DNA of 64,000 nucleotides from contig JAWNGF010000009.1 of assembly GCA_037039685.1 (NCBI GenBank), positions 868,001 to 932,000 of the forward strand, in the 5' to 3' direction. Source of the stretch: Ceratobasidium sp. AG-K (taxonomy: Eukaryota > Basidiomycota > Agaricomycetes > Cantharellales > Ceratobasidiaceae). Made by a program: the position numbers and the translations under genes. Positions 12,513 through 23,760 of this stretch are shown one piece after another (position 1 is the stretch's first letter; the number at the start of each line of letters is the position of its first letter). The notes beneath the pieces are model-generated. The model saw only the letters and a list, made by a program, of their open reading frames with translations, was not told the origin of the DNA and ran no database searches.

Positions 12513-12773
12513 TCAGCCGATCCGTATCACCGATCCATAGCTGTAAACGTCATCTCGACGTCAACGACGGGTACGTGGTCGACGAAAGTCACTCGGGCTC
12601 GGGCTAGCTAGAGAGCGACTCATGTGTTGGGCTCTGATTCTTCCCATATTTGGTTTTGCGGTAATCTGTCGAATTCCAGTCAGGCCGATTTGACCTCGGG
12701 TACCAACCACACAATATCTGGGTCGCTATAAATCATGCTAGGCCCATGTCCCCCAACCTAAAGCCGGCCAACA
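12513..12773. promoter_or_regulatory. Bidirectional promoter, NDUFAF6 homologue / DUF2306 copy 1
   Basis: This 261-bp gap separates two divergent start codons. A TATAAAT element at 12727-12733 lies 41-47 bp upstream of the DUF2306 ATG. The same CTATAAATCA element precedes the second DUF2306 copy. Confidence 0.5.
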
Positions 12774-14006
12774 ATGTCTCGACCAGTCTCATTCACACCC
12801 ACTCCCACTTACGATGCCATACCTTTGAACTCGGCTCAACCCCATTCTCGAACACGTACTTCCATATTTGGCTCCTTGCAGAAATGGCTCAAGTTTCGGT
12901 CACTGGGCTCGGTCAGATGGTGTATGTATTTATTCCTAAATTTCTCTTAAAACATGGCCAACTCATATGATTTCAGGGATGCTATACGGGTGAGCTATCG
13001 TTCTTTCGAACTATACCGCTCATACCTATAACAATGATACCACAATACTCTATAGAACTGCCACAGCGGGAATGTTTATCGCCCGCATTCCATACATCTT
13101 CCCGAATGGGTTTAAGCTACACCTTGGCCGCGAAAGATACTTTCACTACAGCGTTCCAATCAACAAATACCCCTTGTTGGTTCACCTAGTTACGATTCTT
13201 CCTGCTAGTCTTCTGGCCGTGTCGCAGTTTGTGCCTCGCATCCGCTCTCGTTTCACGTCCTATCATCGCATCACGGGCAGGGTTATCAACGCTCTTACCG
13301 TTGTTTCGACACTTAGCGGTTGGTCTATCGCGCGTGTCTCCTTTGGCGGCGACCTTTCTATTCAATCGGGAATCTACGTTCTGGGTCTTATGACCTTGTA
13401 CTCTATGATTGCTTCCTGGAGAGCGATTCGCCAGCTGCGGATCGACGAACACAGAGAGTGGATCATTCGAGCGTGGGGATACCAAATGTCCATAGTGACA
13501 ATGCGACTGATCACGTTCGTCACAATTGTTATCATTGGGAGGACCGGAGGTCATTACACAGTATGTCAGAACAGCTGAATGCTTTTGTTACGCGACTGAA
13601 TCGTGCTGTAGACTATGCCCTGTGCCGAAGTCGCAAACTCGCTTAACGACCCAGTACTTTTTGCCCAACAATACCCTCAGTGCCTGCCTGACTGGCCGGG
13701 CAAACCTGTTACACATTTGTCTATTGAAGCGGGTTTCGGATCCCGCCTTGCTCTCGCCGCGGCTATGCGAGTAACCTTTGGGATGAGTATGTGGGTTGGT
13801 ATATGCATTCACGCCATAGGGTAAGTGTCGAAATATGGTTCATGCTTTGGTAGTCCTCTATTACTTAGCTGGCTCTTTGGCATAGTGTCGAGTACTATCT
13901 TTCTAGGACCAAGGACGAATCGGCCCGCTTGCGAGAGGTTTCCCTCAAACGCCAGAAGCTTCGGCGTGGGTCCAGCACAGCCAGTGAGGGAAATGAATCC
14001 AATTAA
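12774..14006 (+). CDS. DUF2306 multi-pass membrane protein, copy 1
   Basis: The start is the ATG at 12774 (MSRPVSFTPTPTYDAIPLNS). Exon 1 ends just before a GTATGT donor near 12920. A 13-base micro-exon (12977-12989) and exon 3 then give WWMLYGTATAGMFIARIPYI. Exon 3 (to about 13560) carries the DUF2306 core: NKYPLLVHLVTILPASLLAV, YHRITGRVINALTVVSTLSG, VLGLMTLYSMIASWRAIRQL and HREWIIRAWGYQMSIVTMRL. After a GTATGT donor, exon 4 encodes MPCAEVANSLNDPVLFAQQY and ends HAIG. The last exon encodes VEYYLSRTKDESARLREVSL and stops at 14004-14006. The hydrophobic segments suggest at least five membrane helices. Function is unknown in fungi. A close paralogue lies at 41296-42514 on the other strand. Confidence 0.87.
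12977..12989 (+). other. 13-nt micro-exon of DUF2306 copy 1
   Basis: The exon GGATGCTATACGG is flanked by ...TTTCAG and GTGAGC. It joins in phase to produce WWMLYGT. The equivalent micro-exon in the paralogue is at 42299-42311, which supports the call. Confidence 0.75.
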
Positions 14007-14317
14007 CAGGTCCGGCAATCAATACTGGTACAAAGTTGCACGCCGTAACGATCACGAGTCACGACACTCGCCGTATTATAGTCACACATGATACTACGTA
14101 CAATATAGCTCGTATGACAACGCCTCTAGTTAATACATGGATTATACTCGGTTTGAATCAATGATACACTAGATGTACCGATTGATCATATGATCCAAGG
14201 GTGTCTGTCAGTAATCCAGAGTCAGCCTCGTGCATCATAATAATACCGATACAGTAACCTCACTCATTTCAGGTGTCCAACGCAACTGTAACGCTTACGA
14301 CATAGTGATCAACCACC

Positions 14318-17300
14318 ATGTCGTCCACTCCGCCTGCAAAAGACTCAAAGCGGAAGCATTTTACCAAGACGATTCGCCGCGGTGTCGAGCGAGTAAAGGG
14401 CGTCATACAGCCCTCGTCGTTGCTGGCCGCTCCAGGCACCGGAAATACATCTGCCCTGCCCGGCCGTAGTGAATCTGCCTCACCTGATCCGTCCATAGCA
14501 CCCAGCGTATCGCCTGGCGATCAATCTATTGCTGCTGAAGAGTTTGGGATAAACAGGCGTGATCATTCGATTGGACCATCAGCGACCGTTACGAGCTCAA
14601 GCTCGGCAGCAGAAAAAGGCCCACCAGAGGTTAGCCCTGGCGCCCCGACTACCGGACGAGGCGTTGCTCGTATGGATGCATCATGGCTGGGTCTGGGTAC
14701 AGCACTCAGAGGTCTGGGAAAGACTACAGAGGTGTTCCCTCCTCTTGGGTTGGCGGTCAACCAGCTCATCGGCTGGGCAGATGTCGTGCAGGTACGCCAA
14801 CATCATGATACCAGAAGCCGAGATGTCCTAACCAGACAGAGTACAGGAAGCTGCGATGAACACCATAGAATACGAGAGGCTGGCAACCGAGCTTGCAGCC
14901 ATGCTACGCACACTTGACCAGTACGTGACCGAGCTTGGCTCAGAAGATCCGAGTGGAAGTGCCGAACGCATCGCACTGTAGGCGATGTATGTCTGTGTAT
15001 GCACCCGAGGCTGAAGCTAGTGATACAGATCTATCAAAGCTGAGGTGGATGAAGTTGGTAAGAAACGAGATCGTGGTCAAGGTAGACGATTGTTCGAGTC
15101 GACTCAGGACAAGGAAGATGTCGTCAAGCGGTATCGTCGAATCAGGGGACTCTTCCGACAGCTACAAGTAAGTGGGTTACGCTTAGAGGCTGGCTCCTGG
15201 TTCTGAGTGACGAACAGAGCGAAATCAGCATTCAGGCGCTGAGAAAGACCAATAAGCAGCATGTGGTATGAAGACAACACCATTGGCTAGACCTGCGCTT
15301 ACGCCCCTGGGGTAGATGGCACTGCTCACAGGTTTATCCCCCGTCGACGACGCCGTCTATAACTCTGGCGACTCAGCGTTGAAGCGGCAAGGGTGTACTC
15401 CTAGAACGCGTGAGAAGCTGCAGCAAGACCTCAGAGACTGGATACATGACCCGAACGGAGCAAAGGTCTACTGGATGAACGGTATGGCAGGAACAGGAAA
15501 GACCACAATCGCATACAGTCTGTGCGAGTGGCTCAGGCAAAAGAAGCAGCTCGGTGCCAGCTTCTTCTGCTCCCGCACGTCACCTTCATGTCGCGACTTC
15601 AGACGCATCGTGCCAACGATCGCATACCAGCTTGCCAAGTACTCACCTGGGTTCCAAGAAGCGCTATGCAAGGCCCTAGAGCAAGACGTCGACGCCGGCA
15701 AACTGGACACATGTGGGCAGGTCGAGACGCTTCTGCAAGGTCCAATGAGTGTGGACAGCATTACGATGCCAGATGGAGTGGTGGTGGTGATCGATGCGCT
15801 GGACGAGTGCGAGGACGACTACGGAGTCCGACTCATCCTCGGGGTACTACTGCAGCATGTTGCAAGTCTGCCCGTTCGGTTCTTTGTCACCAGCCGACCC
15901 GAGCCCGCGATCCGAGACCCGATGTCGTCAGGAAGCGGCTACTCTCCAAAGGTGCTGCACCTGCACGACATCGAGCTGTCTATCGTCGAAGAAGACATCA
16001 AGAAGTACCTCACAGCGGCACTGAGCTCGATGAGCCCGCCGCCGACCGCCGACCAGATCGAGCTGCTGACAAAACGGGCCGGCAAGCTGTTCATATATGC
16101 GGCGACTGCTGTACGATACATCCTTCCTCGCAAGGCTTCCACAAATCCGATCCAACGGCTGAACAGGGCTCTGACGGCCAGCCCGCAGCAAACCGGACAA
16201 GGGCAGTCGAGCAAGAGATACAAAGAGCTCGACGACCTTTACACAACGATTCTGACGGTAGCTCTGGACGAAGAGGATGAGGTGCTGGAAGAAGAAGAGA
16301 GGAACGCCATAAGACTCGTGCTGAGAACAGTCGTGTGCGCGAGAGAGCCTATGTCTACTTCAACCCTCGCGACATACCTTCATCTCCCAGAAACTCAGGT
16401 GGTGTTGGCACTGGAGTCGCTGCGGTCGGTGCTTCATGTGTCAGAGTCAGGTCGGCTCGTCTCCACGCTGCATGCGTCGTTTCCAGATTATCTTTACGAC
16501 CGTTCACGCTCCACATCCTTTTACTGCAACCCCGGGGATCAAAATGAACGCCTAGCACATCGTTGCTTTGACATAATGAAGGAGCAGCTGCGGTTCAACA
16601 TATGCGATCTCGAGTCGTCGTTTGTATTCGACGAGGACGTGCCAAACCTGGAAGCACGCATCAAGTCAAACATTCCCCATGCGCTGTTCTACGCATGCCT
16701 GTACTGGGGCGATCATCTCAGACCATCAAGTGTCTCGGACATGCTATGCAATAAGCTAAGCGACTTCTTGGATTATCTACTACTATTCTGGATGGAGGCC
16801 CTGAATCTCGAGCGACGCATTGCAGCAGGCGTGTTCCTGTTTGCTCAAGTGGAGAGATGGTTGTTGGTGGGTCAAACGCACGTGCTTGACTCGTTGATCC
16901 TGACCGTGATTCAGGACACCGAAGCCCTGACCAGCACCTACGAGCATATCGTCGACGCGCGCGACTTTGTGTCTCGGTTTGCGGCGAGTGTGTGTAATCG
17001 CAGCACACCTCACCTGTATATCTCTGCACTGCCGTTCTGCGCAAAGGACAGCTTCGTCTATATGCGTTACTGGGGTCGTACCAAAGACTTGCTCGCTGTG
17101 CATGGAACGGCGATGAGTTGCAGGAACCTGTCCGCGCAAGCAACTTGGGCAATAGCTGACCCTTATGTCACATCTGTTGCATTCTCTCCTGACGGTGCAT
17201 GCATTGTTTCTGGGTCTGACAGTGGAGCTGTGCAAGTGTGGGACTCCTATTCCGGCAGTACAGTTGTCGGGCCGCTGAAAAGGCATACAGATGGCGTTCC

Positions 17301-19318
17301 CTCTGTCGCATTCTGTCCTGAGGGCAGGTGCGTTGCTTCTGGCTCCTGGGATCACACCATGCTACTATGGGATACATATACGGGTGAGGTGATCGCAGGC
17401 CCATATACCAGCCATACGAAAGCTATTACCTCGGTTGCGTTCTCTCCAGACGGCATAAACATTGTATCTGGAAGTGAAGACCAGACTCTCTTGATCTGGG
17501 ATGCACGAACCTGTGATGTGATTTCCGGACCATTCCGAGGACATATGCGCAAGGTTTGCGCGGTTGCATTCTCCCCGGACAGCAGGCGCGTCGCCTCCGG
17601 CTCCGGTGATAGAACCATCCGAATTTGGGATGCACGTACCGGAGACACAGTTGCTGGACCGTTCCAGGGGCATAAACGCGCTATTAACTCTGTGGCGTTT
17701 TCTCCAGACGGGATGAGAGTGGTATCTGGCAGTGACGATCATAGTATCTTGCTTTGGGATGCACAGACCGGTGGCATAGCTGCTGGGCCGCTTACAGGGC
17801 ATAGGGACCAAGTTCTCTCGGTTGCATTCTCCCCTGACGGTACACACATCGCATCTGGGTCCATGGATACAACTATCCTAGTCTGGGCGGCGGACAGTGG
17901 TGATATTATTGCTGGGCCGTTTACGAGTCATGCATCAGCGATTACCTCCCTCATGTTTTCCCCCGGCGGTACACGAATCGTTTCTGGCTCCTTGGACGGA
18001 ACTATTCGTTTATGGACCACGGGCAAGAGCACTACTAAGTCTCTTCTCAAAAGGAATTCATTTCCATGCAAAATAATTTCTATTGCGTTCTCCCCTAATA
18101 GTACCTACATCGCTTCTGGTACTTCCGACTGTACCATCCTCGTGTGGGATGCACACACTGGTGATGCCGTTGCGGACCCGTTCAAGTACCATACAGAAGT
18201 AGTCCACTCAGTTGTATTTTCCCCCGACGGCGCACGTATCGCGTCCGGTTCTGGAGATACGACAGCCCTGGTCTGGGATGCACGCACTGGCGATATTGTC
18301 GCTGGGCCGTTTACACATACAGATGAGGTCCTGTCGGTTGCTTTCTCTCCTGATGGCGCGAGTATTGTCACTGGATCTCTCGATTCTTCTCTCCGAGTAT
18401 GGGACGTATCTACTGGCGATGTCATTGTTGGTCCACTCCAGGCACTTACGCGAGATATCTACTGTGTCGCGTTTTCTCCCGATGGCACACAAGTTGCTTC
18501 GAGTTCTCTGAACCCTGTCGTCGTGTTATGGAACGCACAAGCTGGCGATGATACTCCCCAAGCGGTTCACTGGACATACAAAACAGGTTAACTCGATTGC
18601 TTTCTCTCCCGACGGCCTTTACATTGCCTCTGGATCTTCCGACCACACCGTACATGTATGGGACATACGCTCTGACAGTACTCCGATCAATATATTCCAA
18701 GGCCACGCAGAATCAGTCTTCTCAGTTGCGTTCTCTCCCAGCGGGCAACGAATTGCCTCTGGCTCCTGGGATGGGGTTATCCTACTGTGGGACACACACA
18801 CAGGCGACATCGTTGCTAGTACACAGGCGACACACGAGCGCATGTACGCCAGACCTGTTTTTTCCCCTGACGGCAGCTGTATCGCGTGCGGGTATATCGA
18901 TGGGAGAATCCTAGTTTGGAACGCACACACCAGCACAACTGCCTCGCAGCATTTTCCAGGCGCCACGACGTGGGACAACTACGCAGCCCCTCGTTCCGCT
19001 ACTACTAGGACTGCCTCTGCCGCTACTAATACGCAGGCCTACCAGCCCTCACACGACATGCCCCCTATCGTCGGGTCAGAACTGCCACTGCAACGGGATA
19101 GATGCACCATCACTCAGGTAGTTACGCACTCCACACTGAGCGACGACGGCTGGCTTATGCTTGATGGCGTGCCTGTAATCTGGGTACCTCTTGATCTGCA
19201 CCCCTATCTTCCGTACCACCATAGCGCCCTCACGATTGGACCTCAGGGTTCCATGTACTTTATAGACCAGTCACTTGCGCTAGGCGACAGCTGGCGTGAG
19301 TGCTACGTCTGTCAGTAG
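14318..19318 (+). CDS. NACHT-WD40 (NLR-like STAND) protein with a frame break near 18556
   Basis: This is a signal-transducing ATPase of the kind linked to fungal non-self recognition. The five exons are 14318-14791, 14847-14977, 15029-15167, 15218-15265 and 15316 onward, all in phase. Residues 1-264 are Ser/Pro-rich, then helical and coiled-coil-like (NTIEYERLATELAAMLRTLD). The NACHT domain follows, with P-loop GMAGTGKTT (about residue 320) and Walker B VVVIDALDECED, then a winged-helix-like linker. From about residue 880 there are 14 WD40 repeats (AFSPDG...SGS.D.T...WD), enough for two seven-bladed propellers. The frame stops at 18589-18591 after repeat 11. The remaining three repeats and the tail (QGSMYFIDQSLALGDSWREC) continue one frame over to 19318. 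A C4 run at 18556-18559, with one C too many, would explain the shift. As read, the product loses about 250 residues. The locus may be a recent pseudogene, a truncated allele or a sequencing error. Confidence 0.85.
17160..18950 (+). repeat. Tandem WD40-coding repeats (about 129 bp unit)
   Basis: Fourteen consecutive units of about 43 codons each contain a variant of TTC-TCC-CCT-GAC-GG (AFSPDG) and WDA.TGD..AGPF. The strong DNA similarity between units suggests recent unit exchange, as in other fungal NLR genes with hypervariable WD40 repeats. Confidence 0.8.
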
Positions 19319-19950
19319 ACACCTGTAGGTGGGTTATATCCATTCGCTAGCGCAAGCCGTCTGCTCACAGCGATGATATCGTAGGGGATGCTCTGATAGT
19401 TCGCGGTTTGAAAGTACATCATGCGTTACACGTTGTTCTTTTTTTGTATGTCCAACGATGCCATTATTCCTTATCACTGTAATGGCCTCTAATTATTTAT
19501 GCTATTGCAGTATATGCATTTTAAATTCCTACGACTAGCATGCAGTGGAGCATTTCGATTCCCAACCAGATACATGACCACACCTTCAATTGCATGAAAA
19601 ATAAAGTGCAGAGTTATTATTCCGTTCAGTTTTACACATCAACACAGACGAGAGAAACTACTACGGGCAAACAAACCTTACCCGAAGTTAGAGAGCATTA
19701 CTCAGACTCGTCGAAAGGGCGGAGGGGGGGGGGGAGGGTAAGCTTGAAATACGCGGCCCAAGGCAAGTACACAGGTGAGTCAGACAGTCTTCAATCACTA
19801 GTAATATTCATGACCCTCACAGCTACCTTTAGCTCTATCGTAGTATATACCATCTCCCGACAACACACCTGAACCATCCGTCGGCAATTTGGAGAAAACG
19901 TTAAGCCGCCTTAAGGACATTGCGGAATTTTGAAATCCTGAGATAGTGTT
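19319..19950. other. 3' flank of the NLR gene, with an 11-G run
   Basis: No gene is seen. GGGCGGA followed by an 11-G run and AGGG at 19718-19738 could fold as a G-quadruplex. The rest is AT-rich. Confidence 0.45.
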
Positions 19951-21248
19951 AAAGATGGTGACAGCGATCGGCCACCACCTAACCTTCAGAAGCTGGTGGA
20001 AATAAAGTTTGAAGGGCAGAATCGCCAGTAAAAGGCAAATTTCTCACCACTCGAGGCAAAATTTGGGAATTTTCGTTAGACAAAACGTTCGAAAATGCTT
20101 GTAAAACATGCCTATGTGGTAATTTCTGGTTAAAGTATCCTTGACGAGTCTGCGCACTCGAAATACCCACGGGGTCAGAGATTTGCACGTGACTAAAAGC
20201 GGTTGCCGAAGTTGCGGCCAGGCAAGAAATCGCATTGCAATGCGTATATTAACTCATCAGTGGAGCCCGGGGTCCTTGAGGCTTCGAATATGGCAATTAT
20301 ATAGGAGGGCAATCATTATATACAATTTGCTGCCCGTGCACATAGTCGGGTGTGGTATGATCATATGGGACGTGGGCCGGGTTTTGACAGTGGCCCCAAA
20401 ACTCTTTGGTTACCCATTAAATTGCCTGCAAACCGCTTTTCTTGCTCCAATAGGCGTTCACAAAGTGCTGCGCTTGTGCCGCGGATATGATTATCCAAAT
20501 TAGTCTCGATAACGTGTTTATCATCTTGCTAAACTCATGCACCTGATTGAGCAATACAGTACTGGGGGTATGCGAGGAGGAAATATTGAGAGACGCCCCT
20601 CACCAACAAGCCATCAGTAATGACGAAGTACATGCTAGGTGCAATTGAATCCATGCAAAAGTTAGTTTAGCAAGATGATAAACACGTTATCGAGACTAAT
20701 TTGGATAATCATATCCGCGGCACAAGCGCAGCACTTTGTGAACGCCTATTGGAGCAAGAAAAGCGGTTTGCAGGCAATTTAATGGGTAACCAAAGAGTTT
20801 TGGGGCCACTGTCAAAACCCGGCCCACGTCCCATATGATCATACCACACCCGACTATGTGCACGGGCAGCAAATTGTATATAATGATTGCCCTCCTATAT
20901 AATTGCCATATTCGAAGCCTCAAGGACCCCGGGCTCCACTGATGAGTTAATATACGCATTGCAATGCGATTTCTTGCCTGGCCGCAACTTCGGCAACCGC
21001 TTTTAGTCACGTGCAAATCTCTGACCCCGTGGGTATTTCGAGTGCGCAGACTCGTCAAGGATACTTTAACCAGAAATTACCACATAGGCATGTTTTACAA
21101 GCATTTTCGAACGTTTTGTCTAACGAAAATTCCCAAATTTTGCCTCGAGTGGTGAGAAATTTGCCTTTTACTGGCGATTCTGCCCTTCAAACTTTATTTC
21201 CACCAGCTTCTGAAGGTTAGGTGGTGGCCGATCGCTGTCACCATCTTT
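19951..21248. repeat. Large inverted repeat: two 584-bp arms around a 130-bp spacer
   Basis: The left arm 19951-20534 and right arm 20665-21248 are reverse complements wherever I compared them, including a 363-bp open frame that translates identically from both arms (20141-20503 + and 20696-21058 -). The spacer is 20535-20664. Flanks diverge immediately (GATAGTGTT before, ATAATCGGT after), and I see no target-site duplication. No transposase is encoded. It could be a foldback-type element, a locus producing hairpin RNA, or an assembly inversion artefact. Confidence 0.9.
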
Positions 21249-23760
21249 ATAATCGGTCACATCAGTCGTTAATCGTGTCCCTCATCCCAAATTCATTGCA
21301 ACGCATTACGTCGAACTTGTGAAACCAGTAAGGACCCCCAAATGATTAAGCCTAAGTACAATTGGGATGTAAGCTTGTTCAAATGCTCTCTTAAGGTTGG
21401 GAACAAATCTAAGTTGTTGGTAATCATCTCGTGGCCCGCTTGAGACCATCATCAGTTATCTCCCAAGCTGACACGAGAAATTTACATGACTATCTGCATG
21501 CCCGAATAACTTCGAATCGTAGCGACGATCACCACTATATAGCGTCGCCAACTTGGCTAGGTATTAATGCGCCAACATAGGGTTTGACCATCGATGGAGA
21601 TATCCATAAGAGATTACATAGCTGTGAACCTATGTCTTATACAGGAATCTAATTTGTATACATGGACTCCAAATAAAACCGGGAAATGCCCGGGCAGGGG
21701 AGAACAACTGGCAGGCCGCGCCACTTGAAGTAGTCCGCACACCGGGTGTTCAACGCATACATGATGTTGAACCGACTTAGTCGTTTGCGAGACTGCAGAT
21801 AGCCCCTGGAGGTAATGAGTTCATAATACATTGAACTCAGGGTACTGTGGAGTCCCTATATGGGCTTGCCTCTGGTCCAGTAGCCCATATATCAAACGCA
21901 ACCGGAAGCGACTCTACCACCGGTTGAGTGACTGCAAAACGCCATGAAACCCAATGCTTTGCACTAGAGTATAAGACCCCCGAGTCGATGGATTCGCAAA
22001 TTTCCCCCTCTTCCATACCTGCGGGAATCCCACCACCCCGGTACCCTTGGCGGCCTTGGCCTGTGTCGGAGCCATGCGCTCACGTGACTATTTTGTATGT
22101 GTGGTAAGCTCATGTCTGTGTGCCCTCTGTGTTGCCCGTTGAAGTTGATGAAATAAGAGGATTTGAACGTGGGTAAGTACTCATTTTATCACCTTTGGCA
22201 GGGTTTTACCAACGGGTAGGTTCAATTGTCGTGACCGCCTTTACTCTACGAGGCTCCTGAGCTTTCTCTGGTCTTCTGGGAAACATTCAGTCGGGGAGTC
22301 CGTGGAGCTGGCGGTGAGTCCGACAAAATCTTTACAGGTAGGAAGAAGCAGGGACGTGGCTAGAGTAATAGCACATTAGTTAGCATAGATCCTGTACTGC
22401 ACATTAGCTATTTCAATCCAATTCGATTTCTCTATTTTACGTGCGATTCGTCGAATTTGCCGATTGAATATAAATGTATAGAAAAATTGACATTATCCTT
22501 TACACAGAGTTAACCCTTGTTCAACGGCGACTATCATAAGTACGAGTTTACTATAGATTCACTATTGAGTGATACGGTTAATAACTGTGTAATCTACTCT
22601 TTAGTCTGTAATGATAACTAGAATCATAATGATTCCCAAAGATTGAGATGCAATTTTGGAGTCGCCAAGTCCAGCGTAACCGGCTACTATTGACGGTTAG
22701 CTGATTACCTGCCACCAGATTATTCCGCTCCGCTTTGCCCCTCTGTACAAGTAGAACAACTGCGATTTGAGGTAAGAGATTCGGTATGCAGGAGCAGTCG
22801 TATCTTGCCCACATATATGCGAGTTCGTGAAAAAACTAGATAAGTCTATTGTCCGAAATTCTTTCTTTCGGCAGTCGGGACGGAAGATTGTGGAGCATCA
22901 CTTGGTGATCAATCCACTATTCGGGAACAGAGACAGGGAAAAAGGCAACATGTAGGAAAGTTTGGAATAGACTTGCTCCCTCTACAACTTTTATCGGGGC
23001 CACTTGAGGAGTTTCCAAGTACTTTATGACGGAAACGGTGATGCAAGCCTGAGAACGGTGGAAGTCACCTAATTAGCTTCAGGGTCCAAAGGAAGTTCTA
23101 ATACACTTTTCATATTTGGAACACCTTAAAAACGCTGTACAGGGGGACAGATTTTCTAATCCTACCGCCTGTAAACACTTCAAGGTACCTCTAAAATCAA
23201 TGATAACGGGATTTTCGTGGCTAAAAAATGTAGGATAGATAGGTATAGCGCGATGTTGTGTATGAGATCAATAGCATTTCCAACTGGGGGGGTCAAGTAA
23301 TCACGTGAGACTGCCCGCGCCAGCCGTTTTGGGCTCGCAACCGCGGTATCTACGGTGCAACTTCCCAGCTCTACCACTTTATTCCCTACTACCGGACCTC
23401 TGTCTCTTGGAACTTGCTGGGACATTCTAAACATCAGCATACGTACTATCTCGGTAGAGAAGCTGGAACATCTTCTAGTTACTCTCTCTCGTTGTGAAAG
23501 TGGATCGCTTTTGGAAGAGGGGCTTTTAAACTTCGTGTATGTCGCCTACCATACTTTCGATTTTAATGTGCTTGAGGACTTGATTTCTTTCTGTGTTAGT
23601 AGTCAATTTCTGATAAGACTATTCAGCAACAATAACCTAATAAACTTGCCTCCTTCATCGTATGTCATCTCGCTCCGTGACGTGAAGTGTTGCATTGCTC
23701 GTGTGCCTGAACCGTACGTCACAGCACGCCACGCGTATCGTACGACCAACATCCACCCAA
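21249..23760. other. AT-rich gene-poor region
   Basis: There are many stops in all frames and no recognisable family. The open frame at 23355-23789 (+) runs into the NPRL2 start in another frame and has no motif, so it is probably promoter or 5' UTR. AT-rich stretches near 22380-22620 could be decayed mobile DNA. Confidence 0.5.

Noticed and set aside
20141..21058. Two identical 120-codon open frames on opposite strands
   Set aside because: They are the same sequence read from the two arms of the palindrome. No family motif, start context or introns support coding.
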